Below are positions 1 to 7,222 of a DNA stretch of 64,000 nt, in pieces. The DNA comes from Candidatus Effluviviaceae Genus I sp. (GTDB taxonomy: Bacteria > Joyebacterota > Joyebacteria > Joyebacterales > Joyebacteraceae): positions 1 through 64,000 of the forward strand of contig VGIX01000005.1 of the NCBI GenBank assembly GCA_016867725.1, given 5' to 3'. A program made the translations under genes and the position numbers. The first letter of the stretch is position 1; each line of letters opens with the position of its first letter. The notes below the pieces were generated by a model that was given only the letters and a program-made list of their open reading frames with translations, ran no database searches and was not told the origin of the DNA.

Positions 1-196
1 CCGCGTCCAGGAGCGCGTCGGCGACCTCCTGCTCCGACCGCGCGAAGACGATGCGCTCACACGACGCCGGCCCGTACCGCGACTCGTCGGCGAGGTACGA
101 GGCGTAGGATCCCTCGATGCGCTCGCGCGAGTCCACGACGGGCCCGCGGTCGCCGCGGGCGGGCCGCGGGGGCTCTGTGGCGATGCGACGGGTCAA
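1..196 (-). CDS. FAD-linked oxidase, N-terminal fragment (runs off left edge)
   Basis: Only the first 65 codons lie in the window. The reading frame starts at a TTG (194-196) preceded by GGAGGAGG eight bases upstream. It translates to a leader rich in Arg and Pro, then a stretch ending in ERIVFARSEQEVADAL. A 'xVxFPRSxxEVxxVL' pattern of this kind opens the FAD-binding (PCMH-type) domain of GlcD-like oxidases, so a flavin-dependent lactate/glycolate-type dehydrogenase is the best guess. The Cys, His and FAD-contact motifs lie outside the window. It is collinear with the M24 peptidase upstream of it on the same strand, 35 bases away, and probably co-transcribed. Family call is tentative because so little is visible. 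Confidence 0.6.
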   Translation of the reverse strand, partial: MTRRIATEPPRPARGDRGPVVDSRERIEGSYASYLADESRYGPASCERIVFARSEQEVADALLDA

Positions 197-231
197 GCCG
201 GAGGCCCTCCTCCGGGCGCGCGGCGCCGGCC

Positions 232-1461
232 CTAGGCGCGGAGCTCGAGGTCGCGCGGGTAGTTCGTGAGGTTCTCGATACGGCCGTCGTCGGTCACACG
301 GTAGATGTCCTCGATCCGCATGCCCCACCCGCCCTCGTCGGGATAGTAGAGCCCAGGCTCGAACGTGAAGACGGCGCCCGGTTCGAGCGTGTCGTTGTTC
401 CCCGGGAGGTCCGCCAGCGTCGGGCGCTCGTGGACCTCGAGGCCCACGCCGTGCCCAAGGCTGTGCACGTAGCCGTTTCGCACCTGCGGGTTCGTCCTGA
501 GCGTCTCGCGGCCGCGCTTCTCGAAGAAGTCGCACGTGAGGGTCTGGTACAGCGACGCCTTCTCGCCCGCCCTGAGCTGCGCGGCGACCGTGTCGAAGCA
601 CTCCTCGAGCTCGCGGTAGGCCGCGGCGATCTCCTTCGGCGCCTCGCCCACGACGAACGTGCGAGTGAAGTCGAAGAAGTAGCCGCCGCCCTGCTCCTGC
701 GGGAAGATGTCGCAGACGATGGTCTTCCCGAGCGCGATCGGGTCGGCGTCGTTGCCTCTGCTGTGCGGGATGCCGGCGTCGCGCCCGAGCGCGAAGATCG
801 TCTCCTCGGCCTCGATGAGCTTCCGCGCGGCGAGCGCGGTCCGGATCTCCGCCTTGCAGTCGCGGATGGTGAGCGGAGAGCCGTCGTCCTTGACGAGCGC
901 GCCGCCCTTCGCGCGGTGCGACGCGAGGAACGACTTCATGTGGCTCACGACCTCGCAGGTGAGTCTGCCCACGCCCTTGATGCGCTCGATCTCGTCGCCG
1001 TCCTTCGTGCCGCGCGCCGTGAGGAAGATGTCGTCCTTGAACTCGCCGGCGACCGTCACGCCGGGGAGCCCCTTCTCCAGCTCGCGGAAGAGCGCGATGT
1101 TCCGGCCCACGTCGCCGACGCCGTAGAACGCGACGCGACCCCGGACGCCGAACTCGTCGAAGATCGCCCGGTAGTAGCTCACCGTCGCCTTGAGCGAATC
1201 GCCGCCCGCGGCCGCGAGCATCGACCGGTAGTCGTACTTCGACGTGTCGACGGTCTCAAGGCCGCTCGCCTCCGCCTCCTCCCGCTCCATCGTGCCGCAC
1301 AGGAGCACGGGCTTGCCGCCCCTCCTCCTGATGACGACGGCGTGGCTGAGCTTCGCGCCGCTTGTGACGTAGAACATCGTCGGGTTGCCGAGCACCTTCC
1401 CCACGACCACCGCCGCGTCGATGCCGCGCTCCTCCATGAGCCTGTCGATGTCGCGCTTCAA
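232..1461 (-). CDS. M24-family metallopeptidase (Xaa-Pro aminopeptidase/dipeptidase type)
   Basis: About 409 residues. An N-terminal creatinase-like half (roughly 1-150) precedes a pita-bread catalytic half. The metal ligands of the family are visible: Asp pair in VCDIFP and FFDFTRTF, His in [12 protein letters not shown], Glu in FTFEPGLYY and Glu in MRIEDIYRV. It should hydrolyse an N-terminal X-Pro or similar bond in the cytoplasm with two metal ions. I place the start at a TTG (1459-1461) because GAGAGGAGG lies seven bases upstream. The longer reading frame to 1521 would add twenty Arg-rich residues with no homology-like character. No signal peptide is seen. It lies 95 bases downstream of the hydrogenase protease gene on the same strand, so read-through from that operon is possible but no functional link is evident. 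Confidence 0.88.
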   Translation of the reverse strand: MKRDIDRLMEERGIDAAVVVGKVLGNPTMFYVTSGAKLSHAVVIRRRGGKPVLLCGTMEREEAEASGLETVDTSKYDYRSMLAAAGGDSLKATVSYYRAIFDEFGVRGRVAFYGVGDVGRNIALFRELEKGLPGVTVAGEFKDDIFLTARGTKDGDEIERIKGVGRLTCEVVSHMKSFLASHRAKGGALVKDDGSPLTIRDCKAEIRTALAARKLIEAEETIFALGRDAGIPHSRGNDADPIALGKTIVCDIFPQEQGGGYFFDFTRTFVVGEAPKEIAAAYRELEECFDTVAAQLRAGEKASLYQTLTCDFFEKRGRETLRTNPQVRNGYVHSLGHGVGLEVHERPTLADLPGNNDTLEPGAVFTFEPGLYYPDEGGWGMRIEDIYRVTDDGRIENLTNYPRDLELRA

Positions 1462-1556
1462 GGACGACCTCCTCTCATGTCGTGTGATGTCCCGCTCGGC
1501 GGCCCCCCGCCGCCGGCACATGATACAGCGGCCGCGCCGCGAGGGCCACCGCCCCC

Positions 1557-2012
1557 TTAGGCCCCGAGGACCTCGCGCTCGATCGTCGCGACGATCTCGC
1601 CGAGCCTCGCCTCCACCTCGGGACTCAGCCGCTCGCCGAACGCGTTCACGTCCCTGACCTCGATCGCGTACACGACGACCTCGCGCGGCACGGCCAGGCC
1701 CTGCCGCCGCCCGAACTCGAGCACGGTTGCAAGGTCCAAGCCATGCGGCGCGCCGCAGTGCACGGTCGGGGCGAGGTCCTGAAGCGCGAGGCGCGTCAGG
1801 CGGCCGGGCTCGGCTCCCAGGACCGCGTCGATCACGACCAGCCGGTCGAACCCCAGCGCGTCCTCGAGGAGCGTGAAGCCGCCCTCCTCGTTCGTCGCGA
1901 ACTCGACGTCCCCACGCCCGCCGGCCCGCGACTCGAGCGCCCGCGCCACGGCGAGACCGACGCCGTCGTCCGACAGGACCGAGCTTCCCACTCCGAGCAC
2001 CAGTGTCTTCAT
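1557..2012 (-). CDS. Hydrogenase maturation protease (HycI/HyaD, peptidase M52)
   Basis: 151 residues, the normal size for M52 endopeptidases. The protease removes the C-terminal peptide from the NiFe large subunit once nickel is inserted. The N-terminal motif GVGSSVLSDDGVG matches the family's GxGNxLxxDDGxG, giving the first acidic Ni ligand. Asp in VVIDAV and His in the VHCGAPHGLD region supply the others. The ATG at 2010-2012 is chosen over a TTG two codons upstream. No strong ribosome-binding site is visible. It is the last gene of the hydrogenase operon, 72 bases after the large subunit. That gap contains a 10-bp hairpin. The linked large subunit still carries a 28-residue tail after its CxxC-xx-H motif, the expected substrate. 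Confidence 0.9.
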   Translation of the reverse strand: MKTLVLGVGSSVLSDDGVGLAVARALESRAGGRGDVEFATNEEGGFTLLEDALGFDRLVVIDAVLGAEPGRLTRLALQDLAPTVHCGAPHGLDLATVLEFGRRQGLAVPREVVVYAIEVRDVNAFGERLSPEVEARLGEIVATIEREVLGA

Positions 2013-2024
2013 GGTCAAGCAGAC

Positions 2025-2058
2025 GCCCCGGCGCCGCCTTGCGGGGCCGCGCCGGGGC
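2025..2058. repeat. Inverted repeat between hydrogenase large-subunit and protease genes
   Basis: A 10-bp perfect stem, GCCCCGGCGC at 2025-2034 and GCGCCGGGGC at 2049-2058, with a 14-base loop. It lies wholly in the intercistronic gap. No U-tract follows, so full termination is not implied. Attenuation or mRNA processing, lowering protease output relative to the structural subunits, is an inference. Confidence 0.55.
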
Positions 2059-2084
2059 GCCTCACGCGGACGTCTTCCGACGCC

Positions 2085-3554
2085 CTAGTCCACGAACTGC
2101 GACAGCCTCCGAATCAGCGTCCCGTCCGCGCCCCTGATCTCGACGACGAGCGGCGTCCGCCCCGGCAGCGCGTGCGACGCGCACGCGAAGCACGGGTCGT
2201 ACGCGCGGAACGCCATCTCGACCATGTTCAGCAGACCGTCGGAGACGTTGCCGTTCTTGATGAGACCCTTCGCGGCGCGCTCGACGGACATGCAGATGGC
2301 GGGCGCGTTGTTCACGGTCGCCACGATGAGGTTCGCCTGCGTGATCACGCCGCGCTCGTCGGATTTGAAGTGGTGGATGAGCGTGCCGCGCGGCGCCTCG
2401 ACGACGCCGACGCCCTCGGACGGCTTCTGCGTGGGCAGCGTCCGGATGTCCGTCCCCATGATGTCGGGGTCCTTCACGAGCTCGACCATCCGCTCGGCCG
2501 CGTACAGGAGCTCGACGAGCCTCGCCCAGTGGTACGCGAGCGTGTTGTGGGCGGGCTTCCCGCCGAGGGTCTCGTACATGCGGTCGTGCTCGGCCTGGGC
2601 CTTCGGGGTCGCCATGCCGTCCGACGCGTTCAGGCGCGCGAGCGGCGCGACGCGGTAGATGCCGCTCTTCTCGCCGTCCACGAACCCCTTCCACCCCACG
2701 GCCTTGAGATAGGGGAACTTCACGAAGCTCCAGGTCTCGACGTGCTCGGCGACGTGCTTGAGGTAGTCGCGCGCGGGGAACTTCGCGAACTCCTTCCCGC
2801 TGGGGTTCACCACGCGGATGTCACCGTCGTAGAAGCTGACCTTGTTGGCTTCGTCCACGAGCCCCATGTAGTACGTCCGGTGCTTGTAGACGTCGCCGAC
2901 GATGGTGTCCACGTACGTCTTGTTCTTGAGCACGACGCTGCCGAAGAGATCGAGGGAGAACCTCGCGAACTCGACGGCGTCCTTCGCGGTCTTGGCGAAC
3001 TCCTCCCTGTTCTCCGGCGTGAGGCCGCGCGACACGCCGCCCGGGAGCCCGAGCACCGGGTGGATGACGCGTCCGCCGAGCGTCGTGATGATGTTCCGGA
3101 CGCGCTTCCGCATGTCGATGACCTTGCCGCCCGTCTCGAGCCCTACCTTCCCGATGACGCCGAGGATGTTCCTCTCGGCCTTGGGGGCCTCGAGCCCCAC
3201 GACGAAGTCCGGCCCGCCGAGGAAGTAGAAGTGCAGCGCGTGGTCCTCGAGCATGAAGGCGTTGTACACGAGCTCTCGGATGAGGCGCGCCGTGCGCGGC
3301 GGCTCGACCTTGTAGAGATCGTCCACGGCCTTCGTCGAGGCCATGTGGTGGGCCGTCGGGCAGACGCCGCAGATCTTGGGGGTGATCCTCGGCATCTCCT
3401 CCGCCATCCTGCCCTCCGAGAACTTCTCGAACCCGCGAAGCTCCGGCACCTGGATGTACGCCTGCGCGACGTCTCCCTTGTCGTCGAGGAAGATCTCGAT
3501 CTTGCCGTGGCCCTCGAGCCGCGTGATGGGATCGATCGTGACTCTCTTCGTCAT
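2085..3554 (-). CDS. NiFe hydrogenase large subunit, group 3 (MvhA-like)
   Basis: 489 residues. The protein holds the NiFe active site where H2 is split or formed. Both cysteine pairs are present: ICGVC (Cys62, Cys65) near the N-terminus and DPCFACASH (Cys455, Cys458, His461) near the C-terminus. The N-terminal ITRLEGHGKIEI motif is typical of all large subunits. After His461 a 28-residue extension remains, the peptide removed by an M52 protease, which is encoded next. The start has GGAGG seven bases upstream. Overall shape and partner fit the cytoplasmic group 3 (F420-non-reducing or bidirectional) rather than membrane uptake enzymes, as there is no Tat signal on the small subunit. Subgroup 3b versus 3c needs a tree. 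It follows the small-subunit gene by 60 bases. Confidence 0.95.
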   Translation of the reverse strand: MTKRVTIDPITRLEGHGKIEIFLDDKGDVAQAYIQVPELRGFEKFSEGRMAEEMPRITPKICGVCPTAHHMASTKAVDDLYKVEPPRTARLIRELVYNAFMLEDHALHFYFLGGPDFVVGLEAPKAERNILGVIGKVGLETGGKVIDMRKRVRNIITTLGGRVIHPVLGLPGGVSRGLTPENREEFAKTAKDAVEFARFSLDLFGSVVLKNKTYVDTIVGDVYKHRTYYMGLVDEANKVSFYDGDIRVVNPSGKEFAKFPARDYLKHVAEHVETWSFVKFPYLKAVGWKGFVDGEKSGIYRVAPLARLNASDGMATPKAQAEHDRMYETLGGKPAHNTLAYHWARLVELLYAAERMVELVKDPDIMGTDIRTLPTQKPSEGVGVVEAPRGTLIHHFKSDERGVITQANLIVATVNNAPAICMSVERAAKGLIKNGNVSDGLLNMVEMAFRAYDPCFACASHALPGRTPLVVEIRGADGTLIRRLSQFVD

Positions 3555-3588
3555 CGTCCCTCCGAGTCGCCTGCGAGCACCGTTGGTC

Positions 3589-3609
3589 GGCCGCGTCGAG
3601 CCCGCGGCC
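3589..3609. repeat. Short inverted repeat between hydrogenase small and large subunit genes
   Basis: A 7-bp stem, GGCCGCG (3589-3595) pairing with CGCGGCC (3603-3609) over a 7-base loop, sits between the small-subunit stop and the large-subunit ribosome-binding site. In GC-rich DNA a stem this short can arise by chance. Reported because the next gap of the operon also has one. Confidence 0.35.
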
Positions 3610-3614
3610 CCGCG

Positions 3615-4583
3615 CTACTTCGCCGCCTTCTTCCTGGTCAGGAGCGAGGCGGGAAGGCTGTACATGTAGAACAGACCCGTCGTGTCGGGGATGGACTCGG
3701 CCACCTTCTCCATCTCGGCCGGGTCATCCGTCGCGATGATGGACGCGAGCGCCGACAGGAACTTCGCGCCCTGGTCCCGCACCTCGTCCGTCGGCCCGAA
3801 GCAGCCCCTGCAGGGCATGTTCGCGTTGATGCACCGCTCGCCGCAGCCCGAGCGCGTCGCCGGCCCCGTGCAGATGACGCCCTCGGCGAGGAAGCACTTC
3901 TCCGGGTCCATGAACGTCTCGTGCGGCCGCTTGAGCTTCGCGATCTCGAGCTTCTCGGGTTTGGATTCGTTGCGCTTGCACGAGTCGCACAGCGATTTCG
4001 CGGGCGCCAGCACGCTCCCCTTCGGCGGGAGCTTCCCGGTGAGGATGGCCGTCACGGCCTCCATGATGAGGTCGGGCGGCGGGGCGCAGCCGGGCAGGTA
4101 GTAGTCCACGTCGATCACCTGGTCGAGCGCGTAGACCGCGTCGTAGAACTCCGGGAGCCCGAGCTCGCCCCCGGGAACGCGGGTCTTGCGCTGAGGCATC
4201 ACGCCGTCGGGGTTGTCCACGCTGGGGAGGTAGCCGTACGCGGCCTCGAAGACGCCCTTCCGGTCGGTGAGATTGGCAAGCCCGGGGACGCCGCCGAGGT
4301 GGGCGCACGACCCGAACGCGACGACGAGCCCCGACTTCCTTCGCAGGAGCTTCGCCCACTCCTCCTGCTCGCTCGTCCTGACGCCCCCGTTGATGAACGA
4401 GACGGCGATCTCCCCGTCCTTGAGCGCCTCGACGTCGGACTTCTTGAAGTCCATGGCGACCGGCCACAGGACGATGTCCACCGCCTCCACGACCTTGAGA
4501 ATGTCCTCGGCGAGGTCCACGACCGCTTCCTCGCAGCCGCCGCACGACGCGTTCCAGTAGAAGGCCACCTTCGGCTTCGCCAC
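3615..4583 (-). CDS. NiFe hydrogenase small subunit, Mvh/sulfhydrogenase-delta type
   Basis: 322 residues from a GTG (4581-4583) with GGGGGG five bases upstream. The longer frame to 5264 overlaps the opposite operon and is rejected. It carries the Fe-S relay from the active site. The proximal cluster ligands are visible at Cys14-GG-Cys17 and in GSCAHLGG and PGCAPPP. The C-terminal part has CDSC, then a Cys-rich block (ICTGPATRSGCGERC and MPCRGC) for two further clusters. No Tat or Sec signal is present, so the enzyme is cytoplasmic. It is first gene of the operon with the large subunit and protease. No MvhD, HdrABC, diaphorase gamma or beta subunit gene is adjacent, which is unusual for this family. 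The electron partner may be the flavoprotein encoded divergently. Confidence 0.93.
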   Translation of the reverse strand: MAKPKVAFYWNASCGGCEEAVVDLAEDILKVVEAVDIVLWPVAMDFKKSDVEALKDGEIAVSFINGGVRTSEQEEWAKLLRRKSGLVVAFGSCAHLGGVPGLANLTDRKGVFEAAYGYLPSVDNPDGVMPQRKTRVPGGELGLPEFYDAVYALDQVIDVDYYLPGCAPPPDLIMEAVTAILTGKLPPKGSVLAPAKSLCDSCKRNESKPEKLEIAKLKRPHETFMDPEKCFLAEGVICTGPATRSGCGERCINANMPCRGCFGPTDEVRDQGAKFLSALASIIATDDPAEMEKVAESIPDTTGLFYMYSLPASLLTRKKAAK

Positions 4584-4675
4584 GTGATCCCCCCGCTGCG
4601 TGAGGTGCAGAACAGACCTGCCATCATGGCGGGCGCCGCCGCAGGTCGTTCCCAGGGCGGCGCCCCGACGCGACG

Positions 4676-4705
4676 AGCATAGCATCGGCGTTCCGCGCCG
4701 CGCAA
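4676..4705 (-). promoter_or_regulatory. Promoter of the hydrogenase operon
   Basis: On the minus strand, TTGCGC (4700-4705), an 18-bp spacer and TATGCT (4676-4681). It precedes the small-subunit GTG by about 93 bases. The spacer contains the 9-mer AGCATCGGC (4681-4689 plus strand), found inverted beside the divergent promoter. Confidence 0.55.
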
Positions 4706-4727
4706 GGGGAAGCACCGGGGATTCCGC

Positions 4728-4756
4728 TTGAAGCACGGGCGTTCGCGTAGTAGCAT
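4728..4756 (+). promoter_or_regulatory. Promoter of the kinase/Nfn operon
   Basis: TTGAAG (4728-4733), 17-bp spacer, TAGCAT (4751-4756). It lies 62 bases upstream of the hybrid kinase ATG. GCCGATGCT (4757-4765) directly follows the -10, the reverse complement of the element in the hydrogenase promoter spacer. Confidence 0.55.
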
Positions 4757-4817
4757 GCCGATGCTGAAGCACACTCAAGGCGGGGCGGCCACCCGCGAAC
4801 GCGACGAGCGAGGCGCC

Positions 4818-5945
4818 ATGCCCGAACGACACACCGTGCTGGTGGTCGACGACGAGGAAGCGATCCGCGACGCCTGCCGCCAGGTGCTCACGAAGGCTGG
4901 CTTCGACTGCCACACGGCCGTCGACGGCCTCGAGGGCCTTCACCTCGCCCACCAGGTCCAGCCCGACATCGTTCTCCTCGACCTCATGATGCCCGGCCTG
5001 AGCGGCTACGAGGTGCTCGACCAGCTCCTCAACACCCACAAGCACCTCGTGTGCATCGTGATCACCGGCTACGCGACGATCGAGTCCGCGGTCGAGGCCA
5101 TGAAACACGGCGCGTTCGACTTCCTCCCGAAGCCGTTCACGCCCGACGAGCTTCGCCTCATCGTCGGCCGGGGGCTCGATCAGCGGAAGCTCCTCCTCGA
5201 GACGGTCGCGCTCCGCGAGGAGAAGGAGCGGATGAAGCAGTACTTCATCACGATCGTCGCGCACGAGCTCCGCTCTCCCCTCCTCCTCGTGAAGCAGTAC
5301 CTCGACCTCGTGGTCGGCGGGAAGATGGGGTTAGTGGACGCGACGGCGAAGGAGCTCCTGAGCGGCGCCCACGGCACGCTGACCGGCCTCCTTGACATCA
5401 TCGCCGACTGGCTCCAGCTGTCGAGGATCAACGCCGGCGACATCACGGGCGCGATGGCGGAGATCGCGGTCGCCCCGATCCTCGAGAAGGTCGCGCGCGA
5501 CCTCGCCCCGCTCGCCGCCGAGCGGTGCATCACGCTGAGGGTCGAGCCGGCGGACCACGACGGCCGCGTGGACGGACACGCGGAGTCGCTCGAGGTCGTC
5601 TTCAGGAACCTCGTGACCAACGCCATCAAGTACAACAGGCCGGGCGGGAGCGTCACGATGTCGACCGGCGCCGGCCAGGGGAACCTCCGCGTGGCGGTGT
5701 CCGACACCGGCATGGGGATCGCGAAGGCCGACGTCCCCTTCGTCTTCGAGGACTTCTTCAGGGTGAAGTCCTCGAAGACCGCGGAGATCCCCGGAACGGG
5801 GCTCGGGCTGTCCATCGTAAGGAAGATCGTCGAGGGCCACCACGGGGCCGTGACCGTGGAGTCCACGGAGGGCGAGGGAACGACGTTCACGGTCGCGCTT
5901 CCCCTCGCCGGAGCCGCCGGCGGGACGGACGAGCCCGTCGACTGA
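4818..5945 (+). CDS. Receiver-histidine kinase hybrid, soluble
   Basis: 375 residues. Residues about 5-125 form a receiver domain (VVDDEE, phospho-acceptor Asp55 in VLLDLMMPG, Lys in LPKPF). A HisKA domain follows with His149 in HELRSP, then a HATPase domain with N box NLVTNAIKYN, G1 DTGMGIA and G2 GTGLGLSIV. There is no membrane segment, so it works in the cytoplasm and may be driven by phosphate from another kinase. Start chosen at ATG 4818 with GCGAGG upstream. The longer frame from 4728 would run through the promoter. It is first gene of the operon that also carries two receiver-only proteins, the flavoprotein and a membrane kinase. No DNA-binding regulator is encoded in the operon, so how the signal reaches its target is not visible. 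Confidence 0.9.
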   Translation: MPERHTVLVVDDEEAIRDACRQVLTKAGFDCHTAVDGLEGLHLAHQVQPDIVLLDLMMPGLSGYEVLDQLLNTHKHLVCIVITGYATIESAVEAMKHGAFDFLPKPFTPDELRLIVGRGLDQRKLLLETVALREEKERMKQYFITIVAHELRSPLLLVKQYLDLVVGGKMGLVDATAKELLSGAHGTLTGLLDIIADWLQLSRINAGDITGAMAEIAVAPILEKVARDLAPLAAERCITLRVEPADHDGRVDGHAESLEVVFRNLVTNAIKYNRPGGSVTMSTGAGQGNLRVAVSDTGMGIAKADVPFVFEDFFRVKSSKTAEIPGTGLGLSIVRKIVEGHHGAVTVESTEGEGTTFTVALPLAGAAGGTDEPVD

Positions 5946-5971
5946 ACGCCGCACGGGAGGAGAACCGAGCA

Positions 5972-6259
5972 ATGCCGGAGGGCAGCGGATTCAAGCACAT
6001 CCAGGTGTACTGCCCGGAGTGCCAGCGCATGATCTCGCCGGGCGAGTACGCGCTGTGCCCGTACTTCGAGGGCGGCACGGCGGATCTCAGCGAGGCGGAA
6101 CAGGCCTTCCGGCAGCTCTTCAACTGCCACGTCAAGTGCGGGACGCAGGTCGAGTATCACTACTACAAGGACGGCAAGCGCGTCACGACGACCGTGAACC
6201 CGGTGGAGAACGAGGGGATGCTCATGGAGATCCTCAAGCGGGTCCTCGAGCACAGGTAG
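5972..6259 (+). CDS. Small Cys-rich protein of unknown function
   Basis: 95 residues with GGGAGGAG thirteen to seven bases before the ATG. Not recognised as a named family. Five cysteines are spread as YCPEC (Cys14, Cys17), LCPYF and NCHVKC, an arrangement that could hold zinc or an Fe-S cluster. The C-terminal third is hydrophilic with an amphipathic helix (MLMEILKRVLEH). No signal peptide or membrane segment. It lies 26 bases after the hybrid kinase, and the next receiver gene uses a ribosome-binding site overlapping this gene's stop, so it is tightly built into the operon. A redox- or metal-sensing partner of the kinase is possible, but this is inference from context only. Confidence 0.75.
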   Translation: MPEGSGFKHIQVYCPECQRMISPGEYALCPYFEGGTADLSEAEQAFRQLFNCHVKCGTQVEYHYYKDGKRVTTTVNPVENEGMLMEILKRVLEHR

Positions 6260-6268
6260 GAGGTATCG

Positions 6269-6655
6269 GTGGCAGGCAAGCACGTCCTCATCGTGGACGA
6301 CGACGTCGATTTCGTCAGGCTCTATTCCCTCTTCCTCAGGAACAAGGGGCTCACGGTGTCGGCTTCGTACAGCGCGGCCGAGGCGCTCGAGGCGCTCGGG
6401 AAGGCGCGGCCGGACATCGTTGTGCTCGACGTCATGATGGAGCACTTCGACTCGGGCTTCAACGTCAGCAGGACCATCAAGGAGCGGTACCCGGATCTGC
6501 CCGTGGTCCTCATGACCGCCATCGGTCAGGAGACCGGCCTGGACTTCAAGCCCCGCTCGGACGAGGACAGGAGCGCGATGCACGCGGACGCGTTCCTGGA
6601 CAAGAGCGCAAGCCCCGAGGATCTCCTCGCGAAGATCGAGGAGCTCACGCGATAG
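6269..6655 (+). CDS. Receiver-only response regulator (first of two)
   Basis: 128 residues, a single receiver domain with no output domain. The acidic pocket (IVDDDVD), phospho-acceptor Asp in VVLDVMME, Thr in LMTAIG and Lys in LDKSASP are visible. The GTG start (6269) has AGGAGG overlapping the previous stop codon. After the beta-4 strand it has a longer loop than usual before the Lys. The sequence VMMEHFDSGFN after the Asp is nearly repeated in the next gene (LMMERHDSGFT), which points to duplication. As a CheY-like shuttle it would pass or dissipate phosphate between the two kinases of the operon, or act by binding a protein. Confidence 0.9.
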   Translation: MAGKHVLIVDDDVDFVRLYSLFLRNKGLTVSASYSAAEALEALGKARPDIVVLDVMMEHFDSGFNVSRTIKERYPDLPVVLMTAIGQETGLDFKPRSDEDRSAMHADAFLDKSASPEDLLAKIEELTR

Positions 6656-6718
6656 GCGGGCGCGCGGGCGACGGTCGCCGTGCGCGGCCGCGCTTCGCGC
6701 CCGGATGGAGGACAAGGG

Positions 6719-7138
6719 GTGGCCAAGGCGAGGATCCTGATCATCGACGACAACCCCGGCTTCGTGAAGATGAACACGGTGGCGCTCGAAACCGCCGGGT
6801 ACGAGGTCGAGGCCGCGTACAACAGCGACGAGGGCTACACGAAGGTCGAGTACGGCAGGCCCGACGCGATCGTGCTCGACCTCATGATGGAGCGCCACGA
6901 CTCCGGGTTCACGCTGGCAAGGAAGCTCAAGACGCATCCCGTGTACAAGAACATCCCCATTCTCATGCTGACGGCCGTCGGCGAGGCGACGGGCTTCCGC
7001 TTCTCGATGGAGCGCGACGGCTACTGGATGAAGACCGACGACTTCGCGGACAAGCCCATCGCGGCCGACGAGCTGGTCCGGCGCATCGAGAGCCTGCTGG
7101 CCGCGGCCGGAGCCGGGAGGACCGAGGCGGAAGCGTAG
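6719..7138 (+). CDS. Receiver-only response regulator (second of two)
   Basis: 139 residues from GTG 6719, with GGAGG eight bases upstream. A longer frame from 6680 lacks a ribosome-binding site. Receiver domain with ILIIDDN, phospho-acceptor Asp in IVLDLMME, Thr in LMLTAVGE and Lys in FADKPIA. There is no DNA-binding or enzymatic output domain. The stretch between Thr and Lys is about five residues longer than in CheY and contains an aromatic patch (GYWMKTDDF). It is a paralogue of the preceding gene. The flavoprotein gene follows 84 bases later. Confidence 0.9.
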   Translation: MAKARILIIDDNPGFVKMNTVALETAGYEVEAAYNSDEGYTKVEYGRPDAIVLDLMMERHDSGFTLARKLKTHPVYKNIPILMLTAVGEATGFRFSMERDGYWMKTDDFADKPIAADELVRRIESLLAAAGAGRTEAEA

Positions 7139-7222
7139 ACGCCGCCTCGGAGCCCCGTCGGACGGCCCGAGGCCTCCCCTTCACAATCAGCCGCGACAAC
7201 GCATCAGCACGAGGGACGCAAG

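Noticed and set aside
1743-4682. A 979-residue plus-strand reading frame across the hydrogenase genes
   Set aside because: Composition is almost only Arg, Asp, Glu, Val and Leu without motifs. It is the antisense shadow of three well-supported minus-strand genes in GC-rich DNA.
3615-5264. Extending the hydrogenase small subunit upstream to 549 residues
   Set aside because: The extra part overlaps the divergent promoters and the kinase gene. A GTG with ribosome-binding site at 4583 gives the family's usual N-terminus.
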